DNA of 64,000 nt from Amycolatopsis japonica (lineage in GTDB: Bacteria; Actinomycetota; Actinomycetes; Mycobacteriales; Pseudonocardiaceae), in contig NZ_CP008953.1 of NCBI RefSeq assembly GCF_000732925.1, forward strand, positions 8,487,001-8,551,000. The letters run 5' to 3'. The translations under genes were made by a program, and so were the position numbers. Shown piece by piece: positions 34,365-42,211 of the stretch; the stretch's first letter is position 1; each line of letters starts with the position of its first letter. The notes under the pieces were generated by a model. That model ran no database searches and was not told the origin of the DNA. It saw only the letters and a list, made by a program, of their open reading frames with translations.

Positions 34365-37098
34365 CGAGAAGCCCTTCCGGACGCTGGAACGGGATGATCA
34401 CCTCAGGGGCGCCGTGCGTGGTGCGGTCGAAGAACAGCGCGCGGCCCGGCCGCGGTGACCAGTGCACCACCTGCCCGGCGGCGAACGGCGACAGTTCGTT
34501 GCCCTGGACGTCCAACGCCGCCCAGGATCCGATGTCGTCGGTGCCCGCGAAACCGAGCGTGTCCTTCAGCCGGGCGATGCTGCGCCACCAGCCGATGGTG
34601 TGGACTCCGTGCGTCGGGCCCTGCTTCAGCAGCACCCGCAACTGATCCAGACCGCTCTTGAGCTGTCCGGGCGCCTTCGCCTCCAGGGCGGGGATCGACG
34701 CGTCGACGCCGTACAGCAGCAACACCCGCACTTTGTCCAAAGAGGACAGATTCTCCGCGATATCGATTACCCGGGCGGGAAGATCGTCGACCAGGGTCGC
34801 CTGGTGTCCCTCCGCGCGCAGGCGCTCGGCCAGTTCGGCCACGGCGGGGACGGACGCCTCGATGGGGCACGAGAGCACGAACTCCACTGTCTCGCGGTGA
34901 TACTGGCGGGCCAGCGAACGTGCGGCGGAGTCCATGATGGACAGTGCTTCCGCCGTGGCCGCGCCGAGGACGGCGACGTTCCGCCCTGGTGCCTTCGGCA
35001 GTTCGACCCCGCAGGCGGCCTCGTCGACGTCGATGGACTGGCCGAGCAACGCCCGCGGTTTGTCCGTCGGCTTCAGATCGGTGAACGCCGGGAACTGTTC
35101 CAGCACCGGGGAATGCGCGCCGTCGAACAACCGGGGCCGCTTGAACGACTCCGAGTACTGCTCCCAGAGCCGGTGCTGCAGCTTGTTGAAGACGTCCTTG
35201 CTGCTCGCGTCCGGGACGTGCGCGAGCTGGTTCCCGTGCGCCACACCGGAATCGTGGTTGATCACCGCGTGCCACTTCGGCGCGGAGACGGCCGCGTTGT
35301 TGGTCTCGGACAACACCCGCCGCGCCTTCGGCATGGCGATCCGCAGCGTGCACTGCTCGAACACCGCAGGTTTGCCCCAGAAGGCCTCGATCCCGGCGAC
35401 GTCCTGGCTCGCCAGCACCAGGTGGATGCCCTGAGACCGGCCTCGCCGCGCGATGTCCTCCAGCAGTTGTGTCGCGGTCGCCGTCACGCCGTCGCGGCCG
35501 GCGAACAGGTACTGGAATTCGTCGATCACCGCGACGATCCGCGGCCAGTGCCCGCCGGGGTCCTGCTCGCGCAGGTCCGCGAGATTGGTGACCTCGTGCA
35601 GTTTCGCGGCGGCCGACCGGCGGCGCAGCTCGTCGGCGAGGTATCGCAGCAGCGCCAGGCCGAACTCGCGGTCGGTGTTGACGTTGACCCCGATGAGTTT
35701 GGCGTGTGGCAGCCAGCTGGCGTCCCGCCGCCCCGGCGCGAGCCCGGCGAACGACACGCCTTCCTTGAAGTCCAGCAGGTACAGCGCGAGTTCGTCCGGC
35801 GAGTACCGCGCCGCGAGGCTGCCGAGCAGCGAATACAGAAAGTTCGTCTTCCCCGAACCGCTCGGCCCGCCGATGAGCACGTGCGGGCTGGCGTCGCCGA
35901 TGACGACCTCCACCGCCTCGCCCTCGAAGAACCCGACCGGAGCCCGCAGTTCCCGCGCCGAGCTCTCCTTGCCCAGTTCGGTGGGCAGGAGGTCGGCGAA
36001 CGCGCGCGGCCCGCCCTGTTTGGCGATCAGCGCCTCGGCGATCCGCCCGGCGGCGCGGATGACCTGCCCGGACGGCATCGGCGGATCGAGGTCGACCATC
36101 AGGTCGGGGCCGGTCATGCTGCTCGTCGCGTGCCGTTCGTCGTGCAGGCTCAGCGATTCGACCGACGTCGACAGCATGGTCGGCACGTCGATCAGGATCA
36201 AGCAGATCCCCGCCGCCAGCGCCCCGGTGGCGACCCGTTTCAGTTCGCGGGCGCGCTCCGGTTCGAGGGTTTCGCCGTTGCCGTAGAGCACCGCGACACG
36301 GAACGGTTCGACGCGCTGGCCGCTCGCCCGCCGGATCTCCCGCAGCGACGTGTGCCCCGCCTGCATCCCGGTCGCGTGGATGCGGCGGATGTGCCCGGCC
36401 AGTTCGTCGAGGAGGTCCTCGAGCCGTCCTGGGTCGTACAGAGTGAGCGCGCTGGTGCGGCTCAGCGGATACAGGTCGGGGAGGATCGCGGTCAGCTGCC
36501 CGACGTCCCACAGATGGATGCGCACCGCGCCGGGTTCGAACGTGCTCAGGATCCGCATCAGCAGGTTCTGCACGATGCCGTCCACCGCGGCCCTGGTCTT
36601 CGGTGCCGACGTGATGGACAGATGCGACTCGTCGAGCAAGGGGACCGCGACGTCGAAGGTGCGCGGGACGTCCTGGCCCGGCACGGTCGCCGAGCCGACG
36701 CGCCACAGCCCGGGCGCGGTGATGCCGGGATTCCCGCCGACGCGGCCGAGCCAGTTGCCCGGTTGCTGGCTCGCGGGCCCCGGCGCGTTGTTCGCGACGA
36801 GTTCGCGCAACGCGTTCGGGCCCGCTTCCCAGTCGGCGTAGAACTGGCCGCGCACGCTGCCCAGCAGGCCGAACACCTCGTTCGCGGCGGGATGCCGCGA
36901 CCATTCGGTGTACTGCTCCGAGGTGGAGTTGTTCATCCCCACCCGGACGATGTGCTGTTCCAGCTGCAGTTTGGCCAGTTCCGCCTCGGCGGCCTGACGG
37001 GCGCCGGCGGCGGCGCCGAGGACGAGCCCGATCTGGTGCCGGACCCGCTCGAGCGCCGTGGCGACGCGATTGCGCTGTTCACTCGCTTTGCTGCCCAT
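34357..37098 (-). CDS. Soluble FtsK/SpoIIIE (EccC-like) ATPase
   Basis: 913 aa without membrane segments. A coiled-coil N-terminus (~1-60) precedes three ATPase-like regions. The first (~160-360) has a degenerate P-loop (ITSAPKTRAAVDG). The second is intact: Walker A GGPSGSGKTNFLYSL at ~410, Walker B IVAVIDEFQYLFAG at ~521 and sensor LVLASQD. The third (~690-900) is degenerate (AVLGAATAEALSIMD). One active module between degenerate ones recalls T7SS EccC/EssC, but the membrane anchors are missing. The operon gives it two small helical proteins upstream and a coiled-coil protein downstream. It probably moves a protein or DNA; substrate unknown. Confidence 0.85.
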   Translation of the reverse strand: MGSKASEQRNRVATALERVRHQIGLVLGAAAGARQAAEAELAKLQLEQHIVRVGMNNSTSEQYTEWSRHPAANEVFGLLGSVRGQFYADWEAGPNALRELVANNAPGPASQQPGNWLGRVGGNPGITAPGLWRVGSATVPGQDVPRTFDVAVPLLDESHLSITSAPKTRAAVDGIVQNLLMRILSTFEPGAVRIHLWDVGQLTAILPDLYPLSRTSALTLYDPGRLEDLLDELAGHIRRIHATGMQAGHTSLREIRRASGQRVEPFRVAVLYGNGETLEPERARELKRVATGALAAGICLILIDVPTMLSTSVESLSLHDERHATSSMTGPDLMVDLDPPMPSGQVIRAAGRIAEALIAKQGGPRAFADLLPTELGKESSARELRAPVGFFEGEAVEVVIGDASPHVLIGGPSGSGKTNFLYSLLGSLAARYSPDELALYLLDFKEGVSFAGLAPGRRDASWLPHAKLIGVNVNTDREFGLALLRYLADELRRRSAAAKLHEVTNLADLREQDPGGHWPRIVAVIDEFQYLFAGRDGVTATATQLLEDIARRGRSQGIHLVLASQDVAGIEAFWGKPAVFEQCTLRIAMPKARRVLSETNNAAVSAPKWHAVINHDSGVAHGNQLAHVPDASSKDVFNKLQHRLWEQYSESFKRPRLFDGAHSPVLEQFPAFTDLKPTDKPRALLGQSIDVDEAACGVELPKAPGRNVAVLGAATAEALSIMDSAARSLARQYHRETVEFVLSCPIEASVPAVAELAERLRAEGHQATLVDDLPARVIDIAENLSSLDKVRVLLLYGVDASIPALEAKAPGQLKSGLDQLRVLLKQGPTHGVHTIGWWRSIARLKDTLGFAGTDDIGSWAALDVQGNELSPFAAGQVVHWSPRPGRALFFDRTTHGAPEVIIPFQRPEGLLDG

Positions 37099-37113
37099 AC
37101 CGGCTCGCCGATC

Positions 37114-37359
37114 TCAGAGGCGGGATTGGTAACCGCTGACCAGGTCGTCAGCGGCGGAAAGGCGCGTCAGGAGGTTTTCCATTCCCTCGTCGGCCTGCGC
37201 CAGCTGCGGCGGAACCCATGGCACGGCTTGGGCCTGGGGTTCCACGATGGCGCGTCTGGACTCTTCGAGCAGGCTCCTGGCCCGCTCGGCATGGGCGCGT
37301 CCGTCGGCGAGGCCGGTTTGGACGGCCGTCAGCAGCTGGTGCAGTTCCTCGAGGTACAT
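37114..37359 (-). CDS. Small helical protein B (81 aa) of the FtsK-like operon
   Basis: 81 aa, almost wholly helical with a Pro/Gln-rich break at its centre (EPQAQAVPWVPPQLAQADEG), i.e. a helical hairpin. It ends GYQSRL, close to the SYSTRL end of its neighbour, suggesting a shared C-terminal signal or common ancestry. Size and shape recall ESAT-6/WXG100 proteins, but there is no WXG motif. It starts 1 nt after the stop of protein A. Confidence 0.75.
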   Translation of the reverse strand: MYLEELHQLLTAVQTGLADGRAHAERARSLLEESRRAIVEPQAQAVPWVPPQLAQADEGMENLLTRLSAADDLVSGYQSRL

Positions 37360-37360
37360 G

Positions 37361-37621
37361 TCAGAGACGGGTCGAGTACGACTCGGCCGACGAGATGCCC
37401 GCCTGGATGGTGCTCTGCATGCCGGTGATGCCTTGCAGGGCCTCGGCGAGAAGCCCGTGCGCCTGGCTCACCTCGTGCTGGGTGCTGCCCTGAGTGGCCT
37501 GGGAAAGCGAAAGCTGGGCTTCTTCGAGAGACTGCGCTGCCTGCTGAAGTGCGGCGATGCTCGCGGATGCCTTCTCGTTCGCGAGCGCGATACCAGCGCG
37601 GATCTCTTCGACTCCGGCCAT
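37361..37621 (-). CDS. Small helical protein A (86 aa) of the FtsK-like operon
   Basis: 86 aa of Ala/Gln/Ser-rich amphipathic helix (AGIALANEKASASIAALQQA..., SQATQGSTQHEVSQAHGLLA), predicted to be a helical hairpin, ending SYSTRL. AAGGAG lies 9 nt before the ATG. First gene of a four-gene operon leading into the FtsK-like ATPase. By analogy with WXG100 proteins it may be a secreted substrate or a pseudo-effector dimer with protein B; this is inference. Confidence 0.78.
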   Translation of the reverse strand: MAGVEEIRAGIALANEKASASIAALQQAAQSLEEAQLSLSQATQGSTQHEVSQAHGLLAEALQGITGMQSTIQAGISSAESYSTRL

Positions 37622-37720
37622 TTTGGCGGACTCCTTGGGACGTCGGGGGCTGGAACGACCACTATTAAACTTAGCGTGATCAACTGACTCTGTTAAGTGA
37701 AGGTCCTGCTAAGTAATCAA

Positions 37721-37754
37721 CAAGGCCCCGGACGTCGGAACGTCCGGGGCCTTG
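37721..37754. terminator. Terminator downstream of tRNA-Ser(GGA)
   Basis: CAAGGCCCCGGACG at 37721-37734 pairs perfectly with CGTCCGGGGCCTTG at 37741-37754 around a 6-nt loop. It starts 7 nt beyond the tRNA 3' end on the minus strand. It also separates the tRNA from the helical-protein promoter. Confidence 0.8.
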
Positions 37755-37761
37755 CTGACGG

Positions 37762-37846
37762 CGGAGGATACAGGATTCGAACCTGCGAGGGCGTGAACCC
37801 AACACGCTTTCCAAGCGTGCGCCTTAGGCCGCTCGGCCAATCCTCC
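37762..37846 (-). tRNA. tRNA-Ser(GGA)
   Basis: On the minus strand the sequence folds as a class II tRNA. The acceptor GGAGGAT pairs with ATCCTCC plus discriminator G, the D-arm is GGCCGAGCGGCC, the anticodon arm is CGCTTGGAAAGCG with anticodon GGA, a long serine-type variable arm follows, and the T-arm holds GGTTCGAATCC. No CCA is encoded. It reads UCC/UCU serine codons. A strong terminator follows. Confidence 0.95.
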
Positions 37847-37918
37847 GTGGGGAACGATACCGGATGCCGTTTCGCCCCCTCGAAGGCGGGTCTGACCTGC
37901 GTTTGCGGCTTCGGTGAC

Positions 37919-38665
37919 TCAGGCGGCCGCGGGGGCGAGGACGTCGGCCACGACGCAGGTGATGTTGTCCGGTCCGCCGCCTTCGTTGGCCAGGTCGATC
38001 AGCCTCGGGACGGTGTCGGCGGGATCTTGGAAGGTGCCGAGGACGTCCTTGATAACGGTTTCGACAACCGTTGCCGTTAACCCGTCCGAGCACAGCAGGA
38101 GACGGTCGCCGGGGACGGCGTCGAAGGTCCAGATGTCCGCTTCGCCGCTGCCGGTGCTCAGGAGTGCCTTCATCAACAGCGAGCCGCGGGGGTGTCCTTC
38201 GACCTCTGACGGGTCGATGCGGCCGTCGTCGGCGAGGGCTTGGGCGAGCGTGTGGTCGCGGGTGAAGCGCTGAAGCGTCCCGCCGCGGAGGAGGTAGCCC
38301 TTCGAGTCGCCGATGTGGGCGGCCGTGAAATGCGAGCCGTCGAACAGCAGGGCGGTCAGTGTGGTGCCCATGCCCCGCGTCTCGGGCTCCTGCTCGGCCG
38401 TCGCGGCGAGCCGGTCGTCGATGGTGCGGAGGCCGCCGGTGAGCACCTCGACCAGGTCGACGTCCGCGAGGTCGAAGCCGCGGAGGTCCGTGTCGAGCCG
38501 GGACAGGACGCCGACCGCCGCGGCGCTGGCCACTTCGCCGTGCGGCTGCCCGCCGATGCCGTCGGCGACCGCCAGCATCCTGGCGCTGGCGTAGACCGAG
38601 TCCTGGTTGACCTGGCGGCGCCGTCCGACGTCCGAGCCGGCGGCGTACCGAAGGGTGTACCTCAT
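37919..38665 (-). CDS. PP2C-type Ser/Thr phosphatase
   Basis: 248 aa single-domain, soluble PP2C. Motifs are RRRQVNQDSVY, LAVADGIGGQPHGEVAS (metal Asp), GMGTTLTALLF, AHIGDSKGYLLRGG, LLLCSDGLT and the final GGPDNITCVV. It removes phosphate from Ser/Thr, and a soluble Ser/Thr kinase is encoded 1.7 kb away across the divergent methylase gene. It may counter that kinase. It shares a 77-bp divergent promoter region with the methylase. Confidence 0.93.
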   Translation of the reverse strand: MRYTLRYAAGSDVGRRRQVNQDSVYASARMLAVADGIGGQPHGEVASAAAVGVLSRLDTDLRGFDLADVDLVEVLTGGLRTIDDRLAATAEQEPETRGMGTTLTALLFDGSHFTAAHIGDSKGYLLRGGTLQRFTRDHTLAQALADDGRIDPSEVEGHPRGSLLMKALLSTGSGEADIWTFDAVPGDRLLLCSDGLTATVVETVIKDVLGTFQDPADTVPRLIDLANEGGGPDNITCVVADVLAPAAA

Positions 38666-38709
38666 GGACCCCAGTAAAGCAGCTGTGTACTGAGTTCACA
38701 AACAAAGGG

Positions 38710-38736
38710 TTGGAATAGCCAGCTGTCGGTTACGAT
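38710..38736 (+). promoter_or_regulatory. Leaderless-type promoter of the methylase gene
   Basis: TTGGAA at 38710-38715 and TACGAT at 38731-38736 form a plausible -35/-10 pair (15-nt spacer). The -10 ends 6 nt before the ATG at 38743, the spacing typical of leaderless actinobacterial mRNAs, and no shine-dalgarno is present. CAGCTG occurs twice in the divergent region (38680-38685 and 38720-38725) and may be an operator. Confidence 0.5.
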
Positions 38737-38742
38737 GCGGCG

Positions 38743-40383
38743 ATGGAGGAGCAAGCCACCGTCACCGCGGCGGACATCGCGCGCATCGCCGGAGTCGGCC
38801 GCGCCGCCGTCAGCAACTGGCGTCGACGTTACGGCGATTTTCCGCCGCCTGTCGGCGGGACGGCGTTGAGCCCCCTCTTTTCCCTGTTCGCCGTCGAAAG
38901 CTGGCTGCGTGAGCGGGGAAAACCGGTCGAGATCTCGCTCGGCGACCGGGTCTGGCAGCGGCTGCGGAACCTCGGCGACGACCTGGCGCTCGGCGACCGC
39001 GTCGGCCGGGTGGGGTCGTATCTCTCGCGTCGAGGCGTGTGGAGCGTCTCGCCGCGCTACGACGACGCGGAACTGCTCGGACTGCTGGACCGCTTCGCCG
39101 AGGAGCGAGGAGCCCGCGAGGCCTACGAGTTCCTGTGCGAACGCTACGTCGAGGCGCACTCGCGCCAGCTGTCCGTCACGCCGGAACCGGTGGCGACGTT
39201 GATGTCCCGGCTCATCGGCCCCGAACCCGGTGTCGTGCTCGATCCCGCGTGCGGGCTCGGGACGCTGCTGCTGGCCTCCGGCGGGACCCGGCTGCTCGGC
39301 CAGGTCGACGATCCGGCGACCTCGTGCATCGCCGCGCATCGGCTCCTGCTCGCGGGGGCGGACATGGAGATGTACGGCGCGGACGCCCTGTCGATGGACT
39401 CCTACGAAGGGGTTCTCGCGGACGCTGTCGTCTGCGATCCGCCTTTCAACGAAAGGGAATGGGGGTACGACGAACTCATCGGCGACCCGCGCTGGGTGTA
39501 CGGCCAGCCGCCGCGCGGCGAGCCGGAACTGGCCTGGGTGCAGCACTGTCTCGCGCATGTGAAACCCGGCGGGCTCGTCGCGATCCGCATGCCCCCCGCC
39601 GCGGCCGGCCGTCGCACGGGGCGGAGGATTCGCGGGAACCTGTTGCGTGCCGGTGCTTTGCGCGCCGTGGTCACGGTCGGCGGCGCCGATCTCTGGTTGC
39701 TGCGGCGGCCGGAATCCGGGGAACGGCCACCGTCCCGGCTTCTTCTGACGACTGATCCGTCCACTGTGGAGGGATATCTGCGCGGTGCCGACGTACCTGG
39801 CACGGTCCGGATCATCGATCTGCTCGACGAGGAGATCGACCTTTCCCCGGTTCGCCATCAGGCGCGCGGTGAACACGCGGGCGAAGCCTTCCTTGAAGCC
39901 CTCAAGCGTTTCGAGGGTGTTCGGCCGGAACCGCCATCGCTGGTCGTGTCCGACGAGAAGCCCTCGTACGTCACGCTCGGGGAACTGCTGAAGTCCGGGG
40001 TGCTCACCGTGCCGGAATCGGTGGAAGAAGGCGACGTCGTCGCGTCGCCCGCCGTGCCCGCATATGTCCACAATGGAGAGACGTTCACAGCTGAGCCGAC
40101 GATGTCGAAGTACCGCACCGATCCCGAACGGCTCGACGCCGCGTTCCTCGCCGGCTGTCTGCGCGCGGCCGGGCAGATCGCGCCGACCTCATCGACCAGG
40201 ATCGACCTCAAACGCACCCGGATCCCGCGCCTGCCGATCGAGACGCAACGTGCGCACGGGGCGGCGTTCACCCGGCTCGCCGCCTTCGAGGACGCCCTGC
40301 GCGAGGCGGCGGAATCGGGCCTGGAGCTGGTGAGGCTAGGCTTGGCCGGGCTCACCGAAGGACAGCTCAAGCCGGAGAACTAG
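38743..40383 (+). CDS. HTH - N6-adenine DNA methylase - HsdS-like TRD fusion
   Basis: 546 aa. A helix-turn-helix start (ADIARIAGVGRAAVSNWRRR, ~9-30) is followed by an N6-adenine methylase domain with SAM motif I LDPACGLGTLLLA (~166-178) and catalytic motif IV DPPF (232-235). The C-terminal third (~385-535) resembles a type I specificity subunit, with the repeat-end signature IPRLPIETQ near 500. It should bind and methylate a specific DNA sequence. No restriction or HsdR gene is nearby, so a regulatory or protective role is more likely than classic R-M. The kinase gene starts within its stop codon (TAGTG). Confidence 0.85.
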   Translation: MEEQATVTAADIARIAGVGRAAVSNWRRRYGDFPPPVGGTALSPLFSLFAVESWLRERGKPVEISLGDRVWQRLRNLGDDLALGDRVGRVGSYLSRRGVWSVSPRYDDAELLGLLDRFAEERGAREAYEFLCERYVEAHSRQLSVTPEPVATLMSRLIGPEPGVVLDPACGLGTLLLASGGTRLLGQVDDPATSCIAAHRLLLAGADMEMYGADALSMDSYEGVLADAVVCDPPFNEREWGYDELIGDPRWVYGQPPRGEPELAWVQHCLAHVKPGGLVAIRMPPAAAGRRTGRRIRGNLLRAGALRAVVTVGGADLWLLRRPESGERPPSRLLLTTDPSTVEGYLRGADVPGTVRIIDLLDEEIDLSPVRHQARGEHAGEAFLEALKRFEGVRPEPPSLVVSDEKPSYVTLGELLKSGVLTVPESVEEGDVVASPAVPAYVHNGETFTAEPTMSKYRTDPERLDAAFLAGCLRAAGQIAPTSSTRIDLKRTRIPRLPIETQRAHGAAFTRLAAFEDALREAAESGLELVRLGLAGLTEGQLKPEN

Positions 40384-41267
40384 TGCTTATCGCCGATCGC
40401 TACGAACTCGACGAGCTGCCGCTCGGGCGGGGTGGGATGGGCGCGGTGTACGCGGGCCACGACCGGCATCTCGGCCGCCGCGTGGCGGTGAAGTTCCTCG
40501 GGCTTCCCGGCGGCCCGGACGCCGAACTCGAACAGCGTTTCATCCGCGAGGCGCGGATCCTCGCCACCCTGGAACACGCGGGCGCGCCGACGTTGTACGA
40601 CTTCGGCACCTATGACGAGCGGTTGTACCAGGTCATGCAGTTCATCGAGGGCGTGACCGTCGCCGACCTCGCCGCCGAACACGGGCCGCTGCCGGTGCCG
40701 TGGGCGGCCGCGATCGCCGCGCAGGCCTGCGCCGTGCTGTCCGCCGCGCACGCGCTGTCCATCTGTCATCGCGATCTCAAACCCACCAACCTGATGCTGT
40801 GCCCCGACGGCAGCGTGAAGGTGCTCGACTTCGGGCTCGCGATGCTGCGCGAAACCGACGTCGCCCAGTTCACCCGCGCCGGGCAGATCCTCGGCACCCC
40901 CGCGTACATGGCGCCCGAGCAGATCCAGCGCGGGATCGCCGGGCCGCGCAGCGATCTGTACGCGCTGGGCTGCGTCCTGCACGAAATGCTGACCGGCAGG
41001 CAGCTGTTCACCGGCCCGACGGCGTACGCGGTGTTCGAGAAGCAGGTGAAGGAGAGTCCGGCCGAAGTGGACGGTGTCCCGGGTGGACTGAACGTGCTGC
41101 TCGCGGATCTGCTGGAGAAGGACCCGGAACGGCGGCCCCGCGACGCGGACGAACTGTTCGGGCGGCTGGCCGTGTTCGCGCGGGACCTGCCGCCGCTGCC
41201 CGGATATCTGGACGAGGGCGCCAACCCGGGCCGGATGTACGCGAGGGTCGTAGGCCGCGTGCCCTGA
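40383..41267 (+). CDS. Soluble Ser/Thr protein kinase (PknB-like catalytic domain only)
   Basis: 294 aa from GTG at 40383, overlapping the methylase stop by 1 nt. Complete Hanks-type kinase: glycine loop LGRGGMGAVY (~14-23), catalytic Lys in VAVKF, HRDLKPTN (~129), DFGLA (~149), activation segment GTPAYMAPEQ. It lacks the membrane segment and PASTA or other sensor domains of PknB, so it is cytosolic. Translational coupling to the methylase suggests that the methylase is a partner or substrate (inference). Confidence 0.92.
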   Translation: MLIADRYELDELPLGRGGMGAVYAGHDRHLGRRVAVKFLGLPGGPDAELEQRFIREARILATLEHAGAPTLYDFGTYDERLYQVMQFIEGVTVADLAAEHGPLPVPWAAAIAAQACAVLSAAHALSICHRDLKPTNLMLCPDGSVKVLDFGLAMLRETDVAQFTRAGQILGTPAYMAPEQIQRGIAGPRSDLYALGCVLHEMLTGRQLFTGPTAYAVFEKQVKESPAEVDGVPGGLNVLLADLLEKDPERRPRDADELFGRLAVFARDLPPLPGYLDEGANPGRMYARVVGRVP

Positions 41268-41268
41268 G

Positions 41269-41344
41269 CTGAAAGGGACTTTCTCGCATGCGATGCGGGG
41301 AAAGCTCCCTTCGCCGCATCGGATGAGGTGAAGGGCCCCTTCAG
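41269..41344. terminator. Imperfect palindrome, TGAAGG-CCTT family
   Basis: A left arm from about 41269 (CTGAAAGGGACTTTC...GATGCGG) pairs imperfectly with a right arm from about 41314 to 41344 (CCGCATCGGATGAGG...CCCCTTCAG). It begins 2 nt after the kinase stop. A diverged member of the gene-end palindrome family. Confidence 0.65.
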
Positions 41345-41445
41345 CCCCTGAGACGCGATCGTGACCTGCCGATCAACAACCCCGACCGGGTGAGCTCCGT
41401 CTTTACCCATGTCAGACGGACTACGGACAAACGGGGGTAAGGGTC

Positions 41446-42087
41446 GTGAAGAAGTTCCTGGTGGGGGTGACCGCACTGGCCACAGCGCTGGTGCTGACCG
41501 CGTGTTCGGGCAACGCCGGCGGCAGCGCGCCCGGTGGTGGAGCCGTCGCGCAGGGCGACCCGGCAGGCGGGCCCACGACCACGTCGGCGCCGTCTTCGAC
41601 CCCGGCCACGTCGTCCCCGACGCCGACGCCGAGCAGCAGCAGTTCCACGCCGAAGCCGACGTCTTCGAAGCCCAAGCCGAAGCCCACGCCGAAACCGGCG
41701 CCCAAGCCCGCCGCGAACGCCGCCGACGTGCCTTGCAAGGCCGCACTGGCCTCGCCGGGCGTGAGCGCCTGCGTGGATCTCTCCGCGCTCAAGACGTGGC
41801 TCCTGCAGGACGGCAAGGTCATCTACGGGCCGGTCAAGCAACTGCCCGGCAAGAAGGGGCACGCCACGCCGACCGGCGTGTTCCAGGTTTCGGCCAAGGT
41901 CAAGAACTACCACTCGAAGGCCTTCGACGCGCCGATGCCGAACTCGGTGTTCTTCCTGCCGGGTATCGCGTTCCACACCGGCAGCCTCTCGGTGTACTCG
42001 CACGGCTGCATCCACCTGTCGGCGGCGGCTTCGCAGAAGTACTTCACGACCTTGCAGAACGGCGATGTGGTGCAGGTCGTGGCCTGA
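41446..42087 (+). CDS. L,D-transpeptidase lipoprotein
   Basis: 213 aa from GTG at 41446. Lipoprotein signal with lipobox LTAC (Cys 20), then a long Ser/Thr/Pro and Lys-Pro linker (~25-92). The YkuD catalytic domain follows, with the active-site motif YSHGCIHLS (Cys near 188) and HTG (~177). It makes or modifies 3-3 cross-links, or attaches proteins, in the peptidoglycan. The domain is short (about 115 aa), as in the minimal family. Confidence 0.9.
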   Translation: MKKFLVGVTALATALVLTACSGNAGGSAPGGGAVAQGDPAGGPTTTSAPSSTPATSSPTPTPSSSSSTPKPTSSKPKPKPTPKPAPKPAANAADVPCKAALASPGVSACVDLSALKTWLLQDGKVIYGPVKQLPGKKGHATPTGVFQVSAKVKNYHSKAFDAPMPNSVFFLPGIAFHTGSLSVYSHGCIHLSAAASQKYFTTLQNGDVVQVVA

Positions 42088-42157
42088 TCGCTCCACCGCG
42101 TGACGATCGATTGCGGTTCGGTTGCTTTGAGATAAATGAAAGCTCCCGGCGGCAATG

Positions 42158-42207
42158 ACTTCCCCGCTCCCGGCGACGTGCCCAGGACACGCCGGAAATG
42201 GGGAAGT
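42158..42207 (+). promoter_or_regulatory. 5'-UTR hairpin covering the ribosome-binding site
   Basis: ACTTCCCC at 42158-42165 pairs with GGGGAAGT at 42200-42207, and inside it CCGGCG (42170-42175) pairs with CGCCGG (42190-42195). The right arm contains the purine-rich shine-dalgarno of the gene starting at 42212. The structure could limit translation initiation. Confidence 0.5.
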
Positions 42208-42211
42208 GCCG

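Noticed and set aside
33993-37621. Canonical ESX/type VII secretion locus
   Set aside because: There is no EccB, EccD, EccE or mycosin gene, the ATPase has no membrane segment, and the small proteins lack the WXG turn. Only an EccC-like relationship is claimed.
37762-37846. tRNA-Ser(GGA) as integration site for the FtsK-like operon
   Set aside because: No integrase or repeated tRNA end is visible, and GC content and codon use on both sides look native.
37919-41267. BREX/Pgl or type I restriction-modification system
   Set aside because: A methylase and a kinase are present, but there is no PglZ phosphatase, BrxC/BrxL-like ATPase, HsdR or separate HsdS gene. PP2C is not PglZ.
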